Positions 8,227 through 17,600 of a stretch of DNA of 27,598 bases are shown here, piece by piece; within the stretch, counting starts at the first letter, position 1; each line of letters opens with the position of its first letter. The notes under the pieces are model-generated. The model did not search any database and had not been told where the DNA came from. It saw only the letters and a program-made list of their open reading frames with translations. Location: assembly GCA_022837245.1 (NCBI GenBank), contig JALHHX010000009.1, positions 1 through 27,598 on the forward strand, read 5' to 3'. The stretch is from Lentisphaerota bacterium (GTDB lineage: Bacteria > Verrucomicrobiota > Kiritimatiellia > RFP12 > UBA3636). Both the position numbers and the translations under genes were made by a program.

Positions 8227-9158
8227 GTCGAGGATTTCGTGCGCACGCGCGGCGCGGGCTGGTCATTGTATACCTTGGAGAACGGCGGCACTGAATTGAT
8301 TAGCCACACGTTGCCGCCGATGACTGAGTCATGCCCGATCACCGTGTCGCCTCCAAGAATCGTCGCGCCGGCGTATATTATGACGTTGTCCTCAACGTTC
8401 GGATGCCGTTTGATCCCCTTGACTAGATTGCCATGTTCGTCTTTGGCGAAGCTTAGCGCCCCGAGCGTCACGCCTTGGTAGAGCTTGACCTTGCTTCCTA
8501 TCACGCACGTCTCCCCGATCACGACGCCCGTGCCGTGGTCCACGAAAAAACCCGGGCCGATTTGAGCACCCGGATGAATGTCTATGCCCGTCTTCGAGTG
8601 TGCATATTCGCTCATGACGCGCGGTATGAGCGGCACCCCGGCCTTCACGAGCTGGTGCGCTACGCGGTGCACTGTGATCGCATATAGTCCTGGATAGCTC
8701 ATGACCACCTCGAGCTGGGAGGTCGCGGCGGGATCGCCCTCGTATGCGGACTGGACGTCTTGCTGCAGCGTCTCCCGGATTTCGGCCGCCGATTTGAAGA
8801 GCGACTGCACGGACTCGCGCGCGAACTTCTCGCAATCCCCGCAGAAAACGCACTCTTGGCGGTCGCAGTAATATTTGGCGACCGGCAGGACGCAATCGTA
8901 GAGCGACCGCGCTATTTTCGCCGCGTCGACCGTGCCGTTGGCATCGCCCACGAACGCCGGCGAAGCGTCGTGGCTCAGGCACCCCGGGAAAAGCATCGCA
9001 ACCAGTCCGTTCAGCGCCTCGACAATCACCCCCTGTCCCGGCAGGCGGTATCCGCGGGCGGAACCCACAGCGGGACACGTGGAACACGCTTCGAACACGG
9101 ATTCCCAATTCGGTCTCAACTCTTCAATCCAGTCTTCTGGTTTCTTGCTCACGTTCAT
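8223..9158 (-). CDS. cysE: Serine O-acetyltransferase with N-terminal cysteine cluster
   Basis: A 311-residue enzyme that makes O-acetylserine from serine and acetyl-CoA, the first step of cysteine synthesis. The C-terminal half (about 185-300) is a left-handed beta-helix with hexapeptide repeats: GIDIHPGAQIGPGFFVDHGTG carries the catalytic D207/H208 pair, followed by GVVIGETCVIG and KRHPNVEDNVIIYAGATILGG. The N-terminal half is longer than in short EpsC-type enzymes. It is unusually rich in cysteine, with C98, C103, C106 and C109 spaced C-x4-C-x2-C-x2-C and a further CxxC at 25-28. That pattern looks like a metal or iron-sulfur site, which I do not know from this family. The ATG start at 9158 has GGAGGG just upstream (9162-9167). 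Dihydroorotase follows with an ATGA overlap. Confidence 0.93.
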   Translation of the reverse strand: MNVSKKPEDWIEELRPNWESVFEACSTCPAVGSARGYRLPGQGVIVEALNGLVAMLFPGCLSHDASPAFVGDANGTVDAAKIARSLYDCVLPVAKYYCDRQECVFCGDCEKFARESVQSLFKSAAEIRETLQQDVQSAYEGDPAATSQLEVVMSYPGLYAITVHRVAHQLVKAGVPLIPRVMSEYAHSKTGIDIHPGAQIGPGFFVDHGTGVVIGETCVIGSKVKLYQGVTLGALSFAKDEHGNLVKGIKRHPNVEDNVIIYAGATILGGDTVIGHDSVIGGNVWLINSVPPFSKVYNDQPAPRVRTKSST

Positions 9159-9211
9159 TCTCCCTCCGAAACGTTGCCGTCATTACTTCGCGCCACATGC
9201 ATCTCCGATTG

Positions 9212-9241
9212 AAAATATCATTTCGAAGCCGTATGTGTCAA
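9212..9241 (-). promoter_or_regulatory. Promoter of the cysE-pyrC pair
   Basis: Read leftward: a perfect TTGACA (9241-9236), an 18-base spacer and TATTTT (9217-9212). Transcription would start near 9205, giving a leader of about 45 bases that contains the GGAGGG ribosome site. This is the strongest -35 match in the window. Confidence 0.6.
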
Positions 9242-9329
9242 TAACAGAACCGTTGGACTTTTGCGTCGGAAAATGGCATCCTAACAGACGTTGCCAATCT
9301 TATCACTTGAAGATCAAGCAAGCCGATCA

Positions 9330-11240
9330 ATGAAACAGAACGACAGCACCTCGAAATCACCGCCGCACGCAAAAGCCCGCAAATTCCGATTCGGACTGCC
9401 TGCGGCGCTTTTCCTTCTGGTCACGCTCCTGTACATGCCATCGGTCCGAAACGGTTTCGTTTACGACGACGAAACTCTTATCCTCAAAGAAGACCGCCCC
9501 GACTCCGTCGAGGACTTCACGGAGATTTTCGGCCAACGCCACTTCCCCACTGTGCCGTACTACCGTCCGATTTCGCGTTTGACTTTCCGCCTGCAGCACG
9601 CTATCCACGGCAAGGACGCCGCACCGTTCCACGCCTTCAACGCCGTGCTAGCTGGACTCACCGCCCTCGCCGCATACGGGCTGATGAGAGGCAAGCCATT
9701 CAATCTTGGCAGGACTGCCGCCGCGATAGTAGCACTCGTCTTCATGGCCCACCCGGTCGCATCTTCCACCGTGTACCCCGCCTGTTCGGGGCGCGAGACT
9801 TTGCTGCCCGCTTTCTTCATGCTCCTATCCATGCAATGCTGGTTGATGCCGGGTGCCCGCGCACGCACCGGTGCCGTCGTGCTCTGGGCGCTTGCTCTGT
9901 TTTCGAAGGAGCAGGCGATTGTTCTGCCTGTTCTTTTCCTGCTCTCCGACACCCTCGACCTGGTCGGTGATAAGCGGTTGAAACAGCCCGTCAAAAACGC
10001 ATCATGGTATGGCGCTATGGCGGTCGTCGCTATTATTTACCTGTTTATTCGACGCCAAATCTTCGGCGGTTCGGAATGGGTGCTCGCCACCGACGGCTTT
10101 CCCTGGCGTCCACTGCTCTCGTACGTTTACGCCATGCAGTCGATGATCGCCCCGTTCGTGCAGCTTGCGTACGAACCGCCGCCCGAGGTATGGCTCGTTC
10201 CTCCTTGGCGCGCGGTTGTGGCAGCGATCGTGGCGGTTGCGCTCGCGCTGGCCGCCTGGCGCGTGCGCGGCTCGGTCGGACGCATCACATTGTTCTGGCT
10301 AGCATGGTATGTGATTATACAATTGCCAACCGCAAACATCCTCGAGCAGGAGGCCCACTTCGACGAACGCTACGTTTTCCTCGCCGGTTTGGCCGTGCCG
10401 GCGCTCGCCGCCTCGGTGTTTGGCGCATACCCCGCCATCCGTCGCCACCGCCACGCCCTGCTGGCAGCAGCCTGCGGCATAACCGCCGTCTGCGCCGCCA
10501 TCACGCTCGGACGCTGCGCGTCGTTCCGCGATGACCTCGCCTTCTCCCGCCAATGGGTCAAGGCTGACCCTGGTGCCCCGATCCCCTGGAACAACATCGG
10601 TGTTCACTGGCTCAACCTCGGGGATCTCGAACGCGCCGAACCGGCACTGCTGCGCGCGGTGGAGACAGGCCCTGAATTCGTCGCCGCCTACTACAACTAC
10701 GGGCTCCTTCTCTTCAAACAAAACCGCCCGGCGGAAGCCGTCGCCGCATACGAACACGCACTGCGTCTGGATCCCAAATATCCCGCCGACTACAATCTCG
10801 CCCTGGCGCTGCAGCACACCGGGGAAACCGCGCGGGCGGAAGTAGCATATCTCGCGGCGATACGTAAAATACCGGACAACCCCGACGCCCATTACAACCT
10901 CGGCCTGCTTCGGGCCAACGAAGGCAGGCTAGAGGCCGCTCTCGGCAACTTCGCCGAAGCTTCGCGTCTGCGCCCAGACGACCCCGACCCCATCTACAAC
11001 GCCGGAGTGGCCCTCGAGCAGATGGGCAGGACGGGCGACGCCATGCAAGCATACGAAACGGCAAAATCAAAAGCACCGCGACGGGCAGACATCCGCCAAA
11101 ACCTCGCAAACATACTGTTGAAAAACGGACGCGTCGACGAAGCTGCAGCGGAGTATGACATCGTCTTGGAGCTTGAACCTGAAAACGCATTCGTCCGGGA
11201 TATACGCAACGCCATCGACAAAAATAAACGTGGCAATTAA
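9330..11240 (+). CDS. TMTC/DUF1736-like membrane glycosyltransferase with C-terminal TPR repeats
   Basis: A 636-residue integral membrane protein. After a basic N-terminus, a first membrane helix lies at about 21-37. It is followed by NGFVYDDETL at 41-50, with the Asp-Asp pair typical of the first loop of GT-C glycosyltransferases. YYRPISRLTFRLQHAIHG and HAFNAVLAG are typical of the TMTC/DUF1736 family. Some eight to ten further helices run to about residue 400. From about 405 to 625 there are roughly six TPR units (for example PADYNLALALQHTGETARAE, PDAHYNLGLLRANEG). Eukaryotic TMTC proteins transfer mannose to proteins from a lipid donor; bacterial members are mostly uncharacterised, so a glycosyl-transfer role at the membrane is inference. 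I chose the ATG at 9330 over a TTG at 9291; neither has a strong ribosome site. A Gfo/Idh/MocA gene follows after 5 bases. Confidence 0.8.
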   Translation: MKQNDSTSKSPPHAKARKFRFGLPAALFLLVTLLYMPSVRNGFVYDDETLILKEDRPDSVEDFTEIFGQRHFPTVPYYRPISRLTFRLQHAIHGKDAAPFHAFNAVLAGLTALAAYGLMRGKPFNLGRTAAAIVALVFMAHPVASSTVYPACSGRETLLPAFFMLLSMQCWLMPGARARTGAVVLWALALFSKEQAIVLPVLFLLSDTLDLVGDKRLKQPVKNASWYGAMAVVAIIYLFIRRQIFGGSEWVLATDGFPWRPLLSYVYAMQSMIAPFVQLAYEPPPEVWLVPPWRAVVAAIVAVALALAAWRVRGSVGRITLFWLAWYVIIQLPTANILEQEAHFDERYVFLAGLAVPALAASVFGAYPAIRRHRHALLAAACGITAVCAAITLGRCASFRDDLAFSRQWVKADPGAPIPWNNIGVHWLNLGDLERAEPALLRAVETGPEFVAAYYNYGLLLFKQNRPAEAVAAYEHALRLDPKYPADYNLALALQHTGETARAEVAYLAAIRKIPDNPDAHYNLGLLRANEGRLEAALGNFAEASRLRPDDPDPIYNAGVALEQMGRTGDAMQAYETAKSKAPRRADIRQNLANILLKNGRVDEAAAEYDIVLELEPENAFVRDIRNAIDKNKRGN

Positions 11241-11245
11241 CCGAT

Positions 11246-12262
11246 ATGGGAAAAATGAACAAACATTTCAAAGTGGCATTCGCCGGATTCCGGCACGGGC
11301 ACATAGGCTCGCTGCTCAAAAACATGAAAGCATCAGACGACTTCGAGGTCGTAGCCTGCTGCGAGGAAAACGAGGCGACAAGGCGTTCGCTTGCCACCAA
11401 GGGAACAGTGGAGATAACCCACGAACGTTTTGCCGACGTTCTTGAGAACGTGCCGTGCGACGTGATCGCTATCGGCGACTATTACGCCAAACGCGGCTCG
11501 ATGGCCATACAGGCGCTGAAGGCTGGGCGCCACGTCATAGCCGACAAACCGCTCTGCACCGACCTTGGAGAACTAGAAGAAATCCGCAGCCTGGCGGAGG
11601 CCGGCGGGCTGTGCGTGGGATGCATGCTGGAATTGCGATCAAGCCGCGCGCTAGCCGTCGCGCGCCGCCTCGTCGCGGAGGGACGCCTCGGCAAAATCAC
11701 GCAGATACTATTCACCGGGCAGCATCCCCTCAACCGCAACACACGACCTTCATGGTACTTCGAAGCCGGCAAGCACGGCGGCACGATCAACGACATCGGG
11801 TCGCACGCATTCGACATCATACCATTGATAGCTGGATCCGGCATCGCCAAAATCACCGCGGCAAGGGAATGGCAGGCATTCGACGTCCGCAGCGACTCAT
11901 TCCGCGACGCCGCCCAGGTGATGCTCGAGCTCGACAACGGATGCGGCGTCATGGGCGACATCTCGTACTCCGCTCCATCCACCTTCGGCTTCACCCACCC
12001 CTCCTACTGGCGCTTCACCTTCTGGGGCACGCTCGGCATGGTAGAATGCAACGCCGCCTCCAAAACAGTTGCCGCGTATTTCGACGGAGAAAAAGAGCCG
12101 CTCCAGATTCCAGTTGATTCAGAGAACCCGAAATCCTATCTGGATGCATTTCTCGACGACCTGCGCGGCATCCCGACAGAGCTTGACACCAACCGTGTAC
12201 TCGCAAGCGCCCGCGACGCTCTCCTAATCCAGCGAGCAGCTAATGTCAGGCGCGGTATTTAA
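11246..12262 (+). CDS. Gfo/Idh/MocA family NAD(P)-dependent oxidoreductase
   Basis: A 338-residue sugar-type dehydrogenase of the Gfo/Idh/MocA family. The N-terminal Rossmann domain begins with VAFAGFRHGHIGS, a variant of the usual GxGxxG. The ADKPLCTD segment corresponds to the family's EKP motif, with aspartate replacing glutamate. The C-terminal domain has GGTINDIGSHAFDI, matching the GGxxxDxGxH substrate-binding and catalytic segment. Substrate cannot be told from sequence; typical ones are sugars, inositols or nucleotide sugars. It starts 5 bases after the TMTC-like gene, so the two are very likely one transcript. Two ATGs (11246 and 11255) are possible starts. About 467 bases of non-coding sequence follow. 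Confidence 0.9.
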   Translation: MGKMNKHFKVAFAGFRHGHIGSLLKNMKASDDFEVVACCEENEATRRSLATKGTVEITHERFADVLENVPCDVIAIGDYYAKRGSMAIQALKAGRHVIADKPLCTDLGELEEIRSLAEAGGLCVGCMLELRSSRALAVARRLVAEGRLGKITQILFTGQHPLNRNTRPSWYFEAGKHGGTINDIGSHAFDIIPLIAGSGIAKITAAREWQAFDVRSDSFRDAAQVMLELDNGCGVMGDISYSAPSTFGFTHPSYWRFTFWGTLGMVECNAASKTVAAYFDGEKEPLQIPVDSENPKSYLDAFLDDLRGIPTELDTNRVLASARDALLIQRAANVRRGI

Positions 12263-12375
12263 CTCCGATGCGCTCACTAACGTTCGCTGGATGCGTGGCA
12301 CTTGCAACGCAACGGCGGCAGAGGCCTGACGCCCACCAATGCCCACGCTTGGCTTTTTCCACGGAACGAAGTAAG

Positions 12376-12401
12376 CCTGCGGGCAAGAGCCTGCCCGCAG
12401 G
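12376..12401. repeat. Perfect 10-bp inverted repeat
   Basis: CCTGCGGGCA (12376-12385) and TGCCCGCAGG (12392-12401) pair perfectly around a 6-base loop. No U-tract follows on either strand, so it is not a classic terminator; a REP-like element or a transcription-end stabilising hairpin is possible. Confidence 0.6.
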
Positions 12402-12414
12402 AAGTGAATAAAAC

Positions 12415-12437
12415 CTCCGCACACGGATGACGCGGAG
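12415..12437. terminator. Possible bidirectional terminator
   Basis: CTCCGC (12415-12420) pairs with GCGGAG (12432-12437). Rightward it is followed by TTGTTGCTT; leftward it is followed by GTTTTATT. It lies about 150 bases after the Gfo/Idh/MocA stop. The stem is only 6 bp, so it is a weak call. Confidence 0.35.
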
Positions 12438-12663
12438 TTGTTGCTTATGCTGGCTAGGGCTATGCAAATATTGCCCGCATGGCTTTTTAACCACTTGCGT
12501 TTGGATTGCGGTGACAACCAATGGGCGGCACCGCCATTGGCGAGGAATTCGAGTCTTATGACGTTGCGTCTGACTTTGCCACATAAAAAGCGGCGTCGCG
12601 CGGGATACCGCTTGCAGTCGCACTCCAAATTCCGAACGCCCCGTCGCCTATTTCCTTTAAACT

Positions 12664-12694
12664 TTTACATTGACGAAACGCAAAGCAATATAAT
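12664..12694 (+). promoter_or_regulatory. Candidate promoter of the GH78-like/hrpA pair
   Basis: A perfect TATAAT (12689-12694) preceded by TTTACA (12664-12669) with a 19-base spacer. A TTGACG at 12670-12675 is also present but too close (13 bases). Transcription would start near 12701, about 30 bases before the ATG at 12730. Confidence 0.5.
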
Positions 12695-12729
12695 AGAGTT
12701 GGGGCGAAACCACGTTGGTGAAGTTGCCC

Positions 12730-14649
12730 ATGGCGTCTAAAGCACATCAATTGTCACAAAAACAAGTAATCGACCCGGCATATTCCTCAAGCACGGCCGA
12801 CTCCCCCCGGAAAGATTCCGGGGAGTGGCTGTACTCCGCCGCGCAATACGAGGAATTCATGAAAAGCCACACTGACCGCGTCGCGGAATCGGTCGGGCTC
12901 GCCCCCGGACCTCCAGACTCGCCACCCGTCAATTGCTCGCTCGTGTTTTTCCGCAAGTTCATAGAACCCGGCAACTTGGAAATATTCGTCAATGGCAACA
13001 CCGAACTCTCTCTTGACAAAGCCAATGTCGAGGCACTCGACGACGAAGAATCCGGGAGCATCATTATTATGAACTCCTCTGAAGGCGACCTCCTTGTGAA
13101 AGTCATGATCGACGAGGATTCCGCCTCCCTTCCCTCCATCAAGTCCGAAGGCGACGACTGGGAAGTTTCGCTCGATGGCATGGATTTCGAAGAGCCCGAG
13201 CGCATGCCCAACGCCAACGAATTCGGCTTCGAACTGTTCGACGTCGGCGTCGCGTCCCTGGAAAAGGGGAAGTACGACGCCAAGCGTGAAATCTACGGCT
13301 ATGTGTCGGTTCGTTCGAAGGCCAAACCGCGTGTGCACCTCGCCGAATCGCTTGCCGAAATCGAATACAAGCGGTCTTTCGCCGATGCCGCCCCCGCAAA
13401 GATGGTCCGAACACACACGGGTTCTTGGAGGACGGCCACCCCCGCCTTCTTCCGATATTTTTCCGTCGAATCCGGCGAGGAGTTCACTGTTACCTGCGAG
13501 GCGCAGATCCGCCCAATGGAGTACAAAGGCGCTTTCCATGCGGACGACGAACTAGACCGTATCTGGATGTCTGCTGCATACACGCTGCGCGTCTGCACGC
13601 GCGACGTAATCGCCTCCGGAGACCCCGGCAAGTCGCCGATCCCGCCCATGGCGACCCTCGCTGTTGGCACCATGGCGAACGCGTACGCTTTCGCCGAACC
13701 GGATCCGGTGCGCGACACTCTTAGGCTCGCCGCCCAGTACGGCATTGATGCGACCTCAACCGAAAACCGCCTCTGGTACATCTTCTGCCACGACATGTAC
13801 CAGCTGTATTTCGACGACCGGGAATTCCTGGAAGAAAGCTACGACGACATAAAGTCAACGCTCTCAGCCCTCGCCGAGGGCGCCAAAGCAAACGACGGCA
13901 TCCTACCCGGCGTCTCAAATGCCGACGAAGGTGCGGAAGGCCCCTCGACCACGCTTCAGATGATCTACATAATGGCACTTCAGTCCGCAGAGCGCATCGC
14001 CGACCGCATGAACGACGTGGCGAGCTCTGAACTCTACCACGAAAATGCTGAAGCCCTCAAGGACAAGCTAGTTGAGATCGCATTCAACGACGACGAGGGC
14101 CTCTTCTTCTCCATACCCGGCGACCCATCCTCCCCCGTTACTCGCCACGCAAATTTCCTCTCGATCGTCACCGGCTTCGCCGAGGAAGATCTCGCGCAGC
14201 ACATTTCCGACATCCTTCTAGATGGGGACCTGCCCTCTGTCAAAACCCCGTTTATGGCATTCTTTGAAATCATGGCCATCTACATGGGAGGACACGCCGA
14301 TGAGGCTATTGGCGCGATACGCCGCATGTGGGGCGGCATGCTGCGGGCCGGCGCGACGACTTTCTTCGAAACATTCGATCCCGACGCCGTCTCAAGTGAA
14401 TTCTACGCCAAAAACGGAGACCCTTTCGGCAATTGCCTCTGCCACGCATCTGCCTGCGGTCCCGCGGCGCTGCTCCCCATCGTCGTCTTTGGCTGCGAGC
14501 CGATGGCTGATGGATGGAAGGAACGTTTCCAAGCCGGGAAATCACCTATCGAAGAAGCCCAACTCACCATCCCCACCCCGGACGGCGCCATCACGCTCGA
14601 ATCGAAAGAAGGCGTGATCTCGATTCAGGAACCGGGCGACCCCGCGTGA
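12730..14649 (+). CDS. GH78-like (alpha-L-rhamnosidase-related) six-hairpin protein
   Basis: A 639-residue protein without a signal peptide, so probably cytoplasmic. From about residue 265 it follows the alpha-L-rhamnosidase (GH78) six-hairpin domain: FHADDELDRIWMSAAYTLRVCTRD, then a middle toroid, then MLRAGATTFFETFDP (the family's TTxWE region, keeping the glutamate) and a CLCHASACGPAALLP segment equivalent to SLCHAWSAGP. The N-terminal 260 residues look beta-rich. The segment that in active enzymes reads like D-x-x-RDRxxWxGD, holding the general acid, is here SGDPGKSPIPPMATL. Activity on rhamnosides is therefore doubtful; it may use another substrate or be non-catalytic. The ATG at 12730 is preceded by GGTGA about 8 bases upstream; upstream GTG and TTG codons are less likely. 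HrpA follows after 10 bases. Confidence 0.75.
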   Translation: MASKAHQLSQKQVIDPAYSSSTADSPRKDSGEWLYSAAQYEEFMKSHTDRVAESVGLAPGPPDSPPVNCSLVFFRKFIEPGNLEIFVNGNTELSLDKANVEALDDEESGSIIIMNSSEGDLLVKVMIDEDSASLPSIKSEGDDWEVSLDGMDFEEPERMPNANEFGFELFDVGVASLEKGKYDAKREIYGYVSVRSKAKPRVHLAESLAEIEYKRSFADAAPAKMVRTHTGSWRTATPAFFRYFSVESGEEFTVTCEAQIRPMEYKGAFHADDELDRIWMSAAYTLRVCTRDVIASGDPGKSPIPPMATLAVGTMANAYAFAEPDPVRDTLRLAAQYGIDATSTENRLWYIFCHDMYQLYFDDREFLEESYDDIKSTLSALAEGAKANDGILPGVSNADEGAEGPSTTLQMIYIMALQSAERIADRMNDVASSELYHENAEALKDKLVEIAFNDDEGLFFSIPGDPSSPVTRHANFLSIVTGFAEEDLAQHISDILLDGDLPSVKTPFMAFFEIMAIYMGGHADEAIGAIRRMWGGMLRAGATTFFETFDPDAVSSEFYAKNGDPFGNCLCHASACGPAALLPIVVFGCEPMADGWKERFQAGKSPIEEAQLTIPTPDGAITLESKEGVISIQEPGDPA

Positions 14650-14659
14650 TAAACGGCCG

Positions 14660-17600
14660 ATGACAGACGGGTATCCAGAAGATCAAACTCAGCCACCGGC
14701 AGCGCTGTTCAAAACGTCGGAGCTGCCGGTTCTCGCATACAAAGGCCAAATCGTCGATGCCTTGAAAAAGAACCAGGCGATCGTCATTTGTGGCGAAACC
14801 GGCTCCGGAAAGACGACTCAAATACCTAAAATCTGCCTCGCCGCCGGACTCGGCGAACACGGCCTTATAGCATGCACGCAGCCGCGGCGCGTCGCCACGG
14901 TGTCAGTCGCCGAAAGAGTGGCGGAGGAGATGGCACCGCACGGCGACCTCGTCGGCTGGCAGCACCGGTTCGCGAGGAAAACGCCTCGCAACATGAAGAT
15001 CAAGTTCATGACCGACGGCATCCTGCTCGCCGAAATACAGAACGACCCCCTCCTCCGACGCTATGACACTATAATGGTCGACGAGGCACACGAACGCACC
15101 CTCAACATCGATTTCATCCTAGGCTGCCTTAAGCAAATCCTCCCGCGCCGCCGCGACTTGAAGGTAATCGTATCTTCGGCCACGCTTGAGACTTCCCGAT
15201 TTTCGGAATTTTTCGGCAATGCGCCGGTGATCAACATTCCCGGACGCACTTTCCCCGTTGAGGTGCGCTACCGCGAAGCGGAGGAGGATGGCGACTTGTC
15301 CGATGCCGTTGCTGATGCGGTCGATGAGGCGGTCTCAGAACCGACGCCCGGCGACATCCTTGTGTTCCTGCCTGGAGAACGCGATATACGGAGCTGCATG
15401 GAGGCGCTTGATGGACGCTCCCTTTCCGACTGCGCCGTAATTCCCCTGATGGCCAGCCTGCCTGCCGCCGACCAGCGCCGCGCATTCACCATGCTGCCGG
15501 GCAAACGCAGAATAATTCTTTCAACGAACGTCGCCGAAACATCCGTCACCATTCCGGGGATACGCTACGTCATAGATTCTGGCCTCGCACGTATCAGCCG
15601 CTACAACCACCGCGCACACGTCAAGCGCCTGCACATCGAACCGATCGCGCAGGCTTCTGCGGAGCAACGCAAGGGAAGGTGCGGGCGCATCGGCCCCGGC
15701 ATTTGCATCCGCCTCTATTCTGAGGAAGACCTGCTAAAACGTCCGGCATACACGGAGCCGGAGATCCGCCGCACCTCGCTGGCGGGGCTCATACTCTCGA
15801 TGTTAGACTGGCGTCTCGGCGATCTCGACACCTTCCCGTTCATACAGCCCCCCGCCTCTTCAATGATCCGAGAAGGCTACAAGGAGCTGCTCGAACTACA
15901 GGCGATCCGCGAAAACGGCCCGGACCGCGACGGCAACCCGCCAGCCTCCCGCTATTCGATCACCGCACTAGGGCGCGACATAGTGCGCCTGCCCCTGGAG
16001 CCACGCCTCTCGCGCATGCTCCTCGCCGCCGAAAATGAACGGTGCATGCGCGACGCGCTCACCGTAGTCTCCGCCCTATCATGCGAGGACCCGCTGGCAC
16101 GCCCGGCCGACAAGAGCGACGAAGCAGATAAATGCCATGCGAAATTCAAGACCGAGAAGTCCGACTTTGCCGCGATCCTCCTGCTCTGGCGCTTCTTCCA
16201 CGACGTCTCCCCGCCGCTCTCGCGCAGCGCCATGCGCAGGCGCTGCAAAGACAATTTCGTGTCGTACAGGAAACTTCTCGAATGGGAGGACGTGCGCTCG
16301 CAACTCGCCGCGATGTTGAAGTCAGCCAAGATCGACGCCAACTCGTCCTCCGATTCCGACGACGGCCTCCACCGTGCGCTGCTCACCGGGCTCCTTGGCG
16401 GCATCGGCATGTGGGATCCCGAAGAGCACGAGTACAAGGGCGCGAACGGCATGCGCTTTTCAATTTTCCCGGGTTCGGGCCTTTTCAAGAAACCGCCTAA
16501 GTGGATTATGTGCTCGGAGCTCGTCGACACCGCGCGTCTCTACGCCCGCCGCGCCGCCGCGATCGATCCAGATTGGATCGAACCGGCCGCCCGACACGTC
16601 TGCCGCTACAACTACTACTCCGAATACTGGGATCCCAAAATCGGGACAGGCCGCGCCCTGCGGCGAGTCGTCCTCTACGGGTTGCTCGTCTCCGACGGCG
16701 TGCGCTCCGACATCTCGCACATCAACCCAGAGCTCTGCCGCGCGCTCTTCATACGCCACGGGCTCGTCGAAGGTGAATTCCCAAAACCCGTGCCGCAGTT
16801 CGTCAGGCAAAACCTGGAGTTCATAGGCAAGTACATTGCGGCCGCTCACAAAACGCGCTCGACAAACCCGGAATTCGAACTCGCAATGTTTGTGGAGCAT
16901 TACGACGAACTCCTGCCGGAGGATTGCGTCAATGTGCCTGCGCTCCGCAAATGGTTGGCGCATGCGCCAAGGGCGGAAGTTGACCGCCTTGTTTTCTCCG
17001 ATGCCGATTTCGAGGAAAAGGGCGACGCCTCCGCCGGCTTCCCGGATCACGTCGATCTGGCCGGCAGGCGCTTGCGACTATCTTATCGGCATAACCCGCG
17101 GGGCGACGACGACGGCATCACCTGCACTGTCGCCATGCACGACATCCCGCTGCTTCGTCTTTGGCATTCCGACTGGCTTGTCCCGGGCGCAGTACAATCC
17201 AAAATCCTCTTCATGCTCCAAGAGCTGCCTCGGGCAACACACTATGAAATCGCTGCCGCGCTCGGTGGTGTAAAAGGGCGCGATCTGCGCGCGATCGCCA
17301 AGCTCTGCCTCGAGGCGATGGAGGCGGACATGCCGCTCGCCCATTCGCTCGCGCGCATGCTAAGCCGCGAATGCCGGGTGCGCGTCTCCCCCGCGATCTG
17401 GCTCGAAAGCGCCATGCCGCCACAATTGCTGATACGCTGGCGCGTCGTGGACGAAAATAAAGCGCAGGTTTTTGTTTCGCGCTCAAAAAAGGAAGTCTTC
17501 GATTTCCATGCGGAATTGATGGCACTAGCTCCAGAGACCCTGGCGGGAGCGGCTGAGCCCGACTTCGGCGGCTTCAAGGAAACTGGCGGCATAAAAACCG

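Larger units (their letters stand above)
12263..12729. other. Large intergenic region with three hairpins
   Basis: This is the longest gap in an otherwise tightly packed window. It contains a 10-bp stem with a 6-base loop (12376-12401), a 6-bp stem with an 11-base loop (12415-12437) that is followed by T-rich sequence on both strands, and an imperfect stem CCAATGG/CCATTGG (12518-12540). The leftward strand is free of stops for about 380 bases in two frames, but the translations look like no family I recognise. It may be a degraded gene or a dispersed repeat. A promoter for the next gene lies at its right end. Confidence 0.5.

Noticed and set aside
9253..9282. TTGGAC-18-CATCCT as a promoter for the TMTC-like gene
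   Set aside because: The -10 box is too poor; I could not choose a rightward promoter here with confidence.
12224..12628. A 134-codon leftward frame in the 467-base gap
   Set aside because: It starts without a ribosome site, overlaps the end of the oxidoreductase gene, and a second frame is equally open across the same bases. Kept only as a possible decayed gene or repeat.
12590..12660. Possible tRNA-like GC-rich segment
   Set aside because: No T-loop GGTTCGAATCC-like sequence and no cloverleaf pairing.
12787..13539. A 250-codon leftward frame opposite the GH78-like gene
   Set aside because: Antisense shadow: the sense frame carries a recognised domain with conserved motifs.
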